From a virus, in IMG/VR virus record IMGVR_UViG_3300026484_000184, positions 1 to 20,070 of that record: a stretch of 20,070 nucleotides of DNA; one strand, given 5' to 3'. The position numbers and the translations under genes were made by a program. The stretch's first letter is position 1. The number at the start of each line of letters is the position of its first letter. Below the pieces are notes generated by a model that did not search any database, was not told where the DNA came from, and worked only from the letters and a program-made list of their open reading frames with translations. This document shows positions 16,710-20,070 of the stretch, one piece after another.

Positions 16710-17053
16710 GCTATTGTTCCATTTTTTTGATTTGAAATTACAGAACCAGTTGTTGGTTCTATATATGGATTAGCATCCATAATTCCTATAATCTTTGTTC
16801 CATCTTTTAATATAAAAAAATCTTTAATATCAAATAATTTAATAGCATAATCACAAAATATTTTGTAGTTTTTACCATTTCTCATATCAAATAAATCTGC
16901 ATAATAAATAAAAATATAATTACCATGTTCATCTTTATTTGAATCTGATTCTTGTAGTTTATTTATTATTGTTTTGTATTTTGAGAAGAGGTAATCGTAA
17001 GTGGCTGTTGAGTTCTTACGAACCATTACCTCATATCTTTTTAAACCAGCCAC
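16706..17053 (-). CDS. 115-residue small protein with GTG start in a hairpin, function unknown
   Basis: The start codon is GTG at 17053-17051 (MAGLKRYEV), with AAAGG 8 bases upstream; the in-frame ATG nine codons later lacks a well-spaced site. The chain is mixed, with FIYYADLFDMRNGKNYKIFC in the middle and a turn-rich C-terminus. No family was recognised. The start codon and codons 16-19 can pair (see the regulatory feature), so translation could be controlled by RNA structure. Two motif copies in inverted orientation at 16742-16760 encode TTGS and EPT in the C-terminal part. Confidence 0.7.
   Translation of the reverse strand: MAGLKRYEVMVRKNSTATYDYLFSKYKTIINKLQESDSNKDEHGNYIFIYYADLFDMRNGKNYKIFCDYAIKLFDIKDFFILKDGTKIIGIMDANPYIEPTTGSVISNQKNGTIA
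16742..16760. repeat. Inverted pair of the AGAACC motif inside a gene
   Basis: AGAACCA and TGGTTCT form a perfect 7-bp inverted repeat with a 5-base loop inside the 115-residue gene. It has the same design as the intergenic 9-bp pair after the capsid gene. Confidence 0.6.
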
Positions 17054-17057
17054 TTAC
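16990..17057 (-). promoter_or_regulatory. Two mutually exclusive hairpins around a GTG start codon
   Basis: On the minus strand, GTAAGTGGCTG (17057-17047), which contains the GTG start, is perfectly complementary over 11 bases to CAGCCACTTAC (17007-16997), with 39 bases between. The latter segment can instead pair in a nearer hairpin: CTTACG/CGTAAG (17020-17015 with 17001-16996), extended by GGTAAT/ATTACC around a 4-base bulge. One fold hides the start codon, the other frees it. Function is inferred from structure only. Confidence 0.45.
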
Positions 17058-17068
17058 TTAACCTTTAA

Positions 17069-17530
17069 TTATTCTACTGCACCATCAGAATCTTCAATTG
17101 TTTCAGGGAAAAATACAGCTCTAACTTCACTAACAATAGAATCAGTATCAAAAGTAAAAATTTCCTCAGCCTCTGCTTTTGTAAAATAATTTTCACTAAG
17201 ATTTTTTTCAAGTGCATCAACTCTCTCAATTAAAGCTCCTAAGTCTTTTGCAATGCTAAGGATTTGTTCTTTTAGTTCTTTTACATTTGATAAAGTAGCA
17301 TAAATTTCATTTAGCTTTTTAACAAACTCATCCAATGTAATTGCACCATCTTCATTTGAGTCAAATAAACCTAATAGACTTTCAGCTAATTTATTTGCTT
17401 TTTCAAGTTCTTCTACTTGTTCAGGAGAGATAGTATTTTCATCAATATATTGTTTAATTACTTTTGAAGTTTCAACAGCAATTGTTTTTAATTCTTCCTG
17501 AGTTAATTGTTTTAATTCTTCTTTTGTCAT
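17069..17530 (-). CDS. 153-residue coiled-coil protein with a canonical EF-hand loop
   Basis: Residues 57-68 (DSNEDGAITLDE) form a complete EF-hand calcium loop: Asp1, Asn3, Asp5, Gly6, Ile8 and Glu12. Helices flank the loop (LAESLLGLF before, FVKKLNEIY after), as in true EF-hands. Only one loop is visible, and the rest is acidic helix or coiled coil (LKEQILSIAKDLGALIERVD). There is no signal peptide or membrane helix. It lies between the large terminase block and small virion-type genes, so a structural protein stabilised or triggered by calcium is plausible; a regulator is also possible. ATG has AAGGAG 7 bases upstream. Confidence 0.78.
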   Translation of the reverse strand: MTKEELKQLTQEELKTIAVETSKVIKQYIDENTISPEQVEELEKANKLAESLLGLFDSNEDGAITLDEFVKKLNEIYATLSNVKELKEQILSIAKDLGALIERVDALEKNLSENYFTKAEAEEIFTFDTDSIVSEVRAVFFPETIEDSDGAVE

Positions 17531-17542
17531 TTAAACTCCTTT

Positions 17543-17791
17543 TTATTTAATTAGTTTTTCTAATGCTTTTAGATTGTAAATTGCTTTTTGTATAAGCTCT
17601 CTATCATCTTCTTCAAGAGCTTTTTCAAGCATAGCAATTGTTCCACCAATACCAACTACTTCATTTTCAACAACATCTTCTCCACCAAGTTCTTCAACAA
17701 TATCACTTAGAAGAACCAATGCAGTTCCTGCAAGAGGATTTACATTGCTAACAACAACTCCTGTTGCCCTAATAACATCATCAAAATCCAT
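17543..17791 (-). CDS. 82-residue small protein, function unknown
   Basis: The N-terminal half is fairly hydrophobic (VIRATGVVVSNVNPLAGTAL, then VLLSDIVEEL), with a Gly-rich segment (VGIGGTIAMLEKAL) and a helical acidic/basic C-terminus. One weak membrane segment cannot be excluded, so a small holin-like or membrane protein is possible, but charged residues are frequent and the lysis genes are elsewhere. AAAGGATT precedes ATG. It is the first gene after the terminase and after a candidate promoter. Confidence 0.7.
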   Translation of the reverse strand: MDFDDVIRATGVVVSNVNPLAGTALVLLSDIVEELGGEDVVENEVVGIGGTIAMLEKALEEDDRELIQKAIYNLKALEKLIK

Positions 17792-17821
17792 TTTGAATCC
17801 TTTTTGAGTTGATGCAAACTC

Positions 17822-17841
17822 ATTATATTAAGTAGAACCAA
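17822..17841 (-). promoter_or_regulatory. Possible -10 box with motif copy after the terminase gene
   Basis: In the 67-base gap between terminase and the 82-residue gene, a perfect TATAAT (17827-17822) lies 6 bases after TTGGTTCT (17841-17834), one of only three intergenic copies of the over-represented motif. The -35 region has no good consensus. The motif would fall in the spacer of such a promoter. Confidence 0.27.
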
Positions 17842-17858
17842 GAAGAAGAAATGTAAAG

Positions 17859-19370
17859 TTAAAATATATAAGGATTTTTATATTCTCTTTGCTTTAAGAA
17901 AGAAAATTCATCATCATCTTCTTCATCTACAAACATAGAACCAACATAAACAGTATCAGTTAATGTTAGTTGAGCTATACTATCTATTAAATCATCATGT
18001 TTAGCTTTTATAGCCTCATTTGTAATCATACTCATTTCTGATTTTAGTTCATCTACAAAGTCTTTTAAATAATCTTCTGGTAACCAGAACTTACCCATTT
18101 CAACAATAGGTTGAAATCCTTTTAATACTGCTAACTTACTATTGGTTCTTTTAACTTTTTCTATATTAAAAAACTTACCTCTTTTAATCATCTCTTTTTT
18201 TAAGAAAGTATCAAAAGCAAGTTGTAATCCTATCTGTTCCATAACAACAGCATAAGGTCTCCATCTTGTAACAAACTTAAATATTTGTTCTATTGTTTCA
18301 TCAGGTTTTACTCTTCCAAAAAAACCATCAACTAAGAACCAATCATTATTTTCATTTATCCCTATTACACTAATAGCAGTATAATCAGCATAATCTTTTT
18401 CACTTACAGCTAAATCAACAGAAACATAAAAAGTTAATGAATGAACAAATTTCTTTAAATCTTCTAATTTAAAGTAATTAATTTTGTTCATATCATAGAG
18501 TAAGTTATCTCTTGGAACAACTTTAAGCATATATTCTTGCCAAAAGCTAAGTTCTCTACCATTTTCTTTTAATTCTTCATATGTTCCTAGTATTTCATCA
18601 GGAGTAAATCTATCAGGCCATGAAGAGATTATTTCATTTTTGTTTAATACAGGAAACTTCTCACATACAGGAAGTTCTATAAAAGCCCATTTTGAATTAT
18701 GATAAAGCTCCATTAATAAACTGTCTTCATGAGTAGGAGTTCCAATAATAATCATTTCATATTTATTCTTGTTAACAGCAGGTGCTACTGCATTATAGAA
18801 CCACCATTTTAACTTATCTCTACTTTCTTTTGTAGTTTGTTTATTCTCATCTTCAATATCATCAAGAATAATAATATTAGGTCTTTTACCTCTTATGTTA
18901 ATACCCCTAATAGCTTGTCCACTACCTTTACCTCTTATATACATCATCTTATCTTTTTCTTTATTATAAACCCATAATACAGGATTATCACCTAAATTCT
19001 TTTTCTTTATTTCAAGATAATTACTTAATTCAGTATCTTCAATAAGATAAGATAATGTGTCAATGGTTGATGCTACCATATCAACAGTATCTTGAATAAG
19101 TAAGATATAATCAAACTCTCCAAAGTTAGGTTTTCTTGCTTTAAAGAGCCAATACAATAAGTTATATCTCATTAAAGTTGTTTTACCAAAACCCCTATGA
19201 CACATAACTCCTTTTCTCTTATATCTTGAATTAATATGGTCAATTAATTGAAAATGAGAAGGTGGAGTTTTGTTTTCTTCTTCAAAAAACATATTGAACC
19301 AAGTGAAGTATTCAATAGCCTCTTTTGTAGGAGTATAAGGTTTATTGTATGGAGTTCTATTTATTACCAT
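17859..19370 (-). CDS. terL: Terminase large subunit (packaging ATPase and nuclease)
   Basis: The protein pumps DNA into the prohead and cuts the concatemer. Residues 58-65 HRGFGKTT are the Walker A motif, 166-174 IIILDDIED the Walker B motif with the catalytic acid, and IIIGTPTHED (207-216) the coupling motif. The nuclease domain of RNase H fold follows: Asp319 in VSVDLAVSEKDYADYTA, Glu378 in AVVMEQIG and Asp460 in AKHDDLIDSIAQL. At 503 residues it is of full usual length. ATG has GGAGAT 7 bases upstream, inside the end of the small terminase gene, and the two genes overlap by 14 bases. All key residues are present, so it should be active. Confidence 0.96.
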   Translation of the reverse strand: MVINRTPYNKPYTPTKEAIEYFTWFNMFFEEENKTPPSHFQLIDHINSRYKRKGVMCHRGFGKTTLMRYNLLYWLFKARKPNFGEFDYILLIQDTVDMVASTIDTLSYLIEDTELSNYLEIKKKNLGDNPVLWVYNKEKDKMMYIRGKGSGQAIRGINIRGKRPNIIILDDIEDENKQTTKESRDKLKWWFYNAVAPAVNKNKYEMIIIGTPTHEDSLLMELYHNSKWAFIELPVCEKFPVLNKNEIISSWPDRFTPDEILGTYEELKENGRELSFWQEYMLKVVPRDNLLYDMNKINYFKLEDLKKFVHSLTFYVSVDLAVSEKDYADYTAISVIGINENNDWFLVDGFFGRVKPDETIEQIFKFVTRWRPYAVVMEQIGLQLAFDTFLKKEMIKRGKFFNIEKVKRTNSKLAVLKGFQPIVEMGKFWLPEDYLKDFVDELKSEMSMITNEAIKAKHDDLIDSIAQLTLTDTVYVGSMFVDEEDDDEFSFLKQREYKNPYIF

Positions 19371-19983
19371 TCATTATCTCCAATACCTTATCAGCACTTA
19401 ATCCTTCTAATTTAGAACTTATTTCATTCATTTTATCTTCTATTCTATTTATCTGAACATTGTTAACATTAATATTAACTTCTAATCCTTTCATTTCTTC
19501 TGGTTTTCTTGTTTCTTGTAAAAATACTTTCATATACTCAATCCTATCTCTGTCTTTGGTTCTTTTATCATAAATCTTTTCAAGAGCCAAGTCCAATACC
19601 ATAAATCTATCAGCCATATATGATACATACATAGATGCACTAACTAAACTAACTATTCTCTTATATACTTTATATTCTTCAACTCTTCTAGCTTTTGTTT
19701 CAATAGTGTTTCTATTGTTACTTGAATTGTATCTTTCAGGAAAAGCAACCTTAAAAGCCTCTACTCTTGATTTTCTATAAATCAATCTATGTTTAGCATA
19801 AACAATTGTTCTTATTGTTTTTTCATATTCACTTGGTTTAACATTGCAATCAAGAATTAACATTTCAAGTTCATCAAAATCAATATCATTAGCAAAACCT
19901 ATCTTATTAGCAATCTCATATATTGGTTCTAATCTTTTTTCAACCACTCTCATTTTTTTACCTTCAAACTCTAACTTATTCAT
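19357..19983 (-). CDS. Terminase small subunit candidate
   Basis: It precedes and overlaps the large terminase gene, the normal place for the DNA-recognition subunit. The N-terminal part is helical, with SRVEAFKVAFPERYN (about 72-86), similar to the 'k-..-A-..-aFpe-..' segment of small-terminase HTH domains. The middle is a helical oligomerisation region. Near residues 168-177 there is a beta segment EVNINVNNVQIN, followed by a C-terminal coiled coil (IEDKMNEISSKLEGL), a layout seen in several small terminases. The family match is by context and pattern, not by a definitive motif. AAGGAG is 7 bases before ATG. Confidence 0.72.
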   Translation of the reverse strand: MNKLEFEGKKMRVVEKRLEPIYEIANKIGFANDIDFDELEMLILDCNVKPSEYEKTIRTIVYAKHRLIYRKSRVEAFKVAFPERYNSSNNRNTIETKARRVEEYKVYKRIVSLVSASMYVSYMADRFMVLDLALEKIYDKRTKDRDRIEYMKVFLQETRKPEEMKGLEVNINVNNVQINRIEDKMNEISSKLEGLSADKVLEIMNGNK

Positions 19984-20070
19984 AATTAGCTCCTTTTTAT
20001 TAAAATAATTAAGATTTTAACAAAAAGTGTAAATGAATATTAAGAGTAAAATAGTGTTATATATATTTTT
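19984..20070 (-). promoter_or_regulatory. Leader of the terminase operon with possible promoter
   Basis: These 87 bases at the right edge hold the AAGGAG ribosome site of the small terminase gene. A TAAAAT near 20020 could be a -10 element, but no convincing -35 element lies at the right spacing. The region is too AT-rich to decide. No gene is seen here. Confidence 0.2.

Larger units (their letters stand above)
1053..19932. repeat. Dispersed motif AGAACCAACA/TGTTGGTTCT, 57 copies of the hexamer core
   Basis: GGTTCT starts at 1055,1345,1663,2115,2790,3136,3238,4153,5334,5874,6081,7041,7746,7980,8265,8997,10439,10565,11336,12486,13582,14050,14808,15636,16485,16755,18144,19558,19925. AGAACC starts at 1559,1827,2244,2691,3540,3729,4053,5721,6069,6637,7292,8039,8216,9412,9985,11050,11707,12703,13036,14765,16178,16575,16742,17712,17834,17937,18335,18797. 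By hand count 44 extend to the 8-mer AGAACCAA and 19 to the 10-mer. Fifty-four lie in genes and three between genes. Near-matches with TGAACC/GGTTCA number about 15. Confidence 0.9.

Noticed and set aside
18075-18089. Near-palindrome TTCTGGTAACCAGAA in the terminase gene
   Set aside because: It is not the AGAACC core, occurs once, and is explained by the coding sequence for FWLPE.
1053-19932. The motif as part of a CRISPR array or tandem repeat
   Set aside because: Copies are single, irregularly spaced and in both orientations, and lie inside well-formed genes.
1-20070. Alternative genetic code with TGA as Trp, suggested by the low G+C
   Set aside because: Trp codons that I checked in terminase are TGG, and several genes end in TGA with overlapping starts (ATGA, GTGA, TGATG).
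1-20070. T4-like late promoters (TATAAATA) or tRNA genes
   Set aside because: No TATAAATA was seen upstream of genes, and the gaps are under 90 bases with no cloverleaf.

Overview
The window is a late-gene segment of a tailed bacteriophage. All recognisable genes lie on the minus strand, so the biological reading direction runs from right (20070) to left (1). Four calls are firm: a large terminase with complete ATPase and nuclease motifs, a P22-type portal, an N4-gp56-type major capsid protein, and a T4-type lysozyme with all three catalytic residues. Portal type, capsid type and a run of large coiled-coil proteins after the capsid gene suggest a podovirus-like virion. No tape-measure, tail-sheath or major tail tube gene is visible. 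The DNA is very AT-rich (about a quarter G+C by eye). Genes use strong AAGGAG-type ribosome binding sites and the standard code (Trp is TGG, TGA is used as a stop). A Gram-negative, low-GC host fits the lysozyme type, for example Campylobacterota or a similar lineage, but the host is inference.

Layout in transcription order: small terminase candidate (19983-19357) and large terminase (19370-17859); a block of small genes (17791-15794) that includes an EF-hand coiled-coil protein and an Ig-like protein; a clear intrinsic terminator (15780-15811); a lysis pair, membrane-anchored coiled-coil protein then endolysin (15768-14862); connector/tail candidates (14869-13239) and an exceptionally cysteine-rich 707-residue protein (13239-11116); then 148-residue protein, portal, 64-residue protein, scaffold, 107-residue protein, major capsid, 107-residue protein (11105-5714); and finally three large helical proteins (5653 to the left edge) that look like an internal-virion/ejection set. 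The last of these is open across 965 codons and runs off the left edge. Genes are tightly packed, mostly with overlaps or gaps under 30 bases. No noncoding stretch exceeds 90 bases. I see no tRNA, CRISPR array or insertion sequence.

The most striking signal is not a gene. The hexamer AGAACC/GGTTCT occurs 57 times (hand count), about once per 350 bases, where I estimate about five by chance. The preferred longer form is AGAACCAACA/TGTTGGTTCT. The motif is split evenly between strands, lies in all six possible reading-frame registers of unrelated genes, and also sits in intergenic DNA as inverted pairs. It therefore looks like a DNA-level signal, comparable in density to DNA uptake sequences or HIP1, rather than a protein repeat. 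What it does is unknown.
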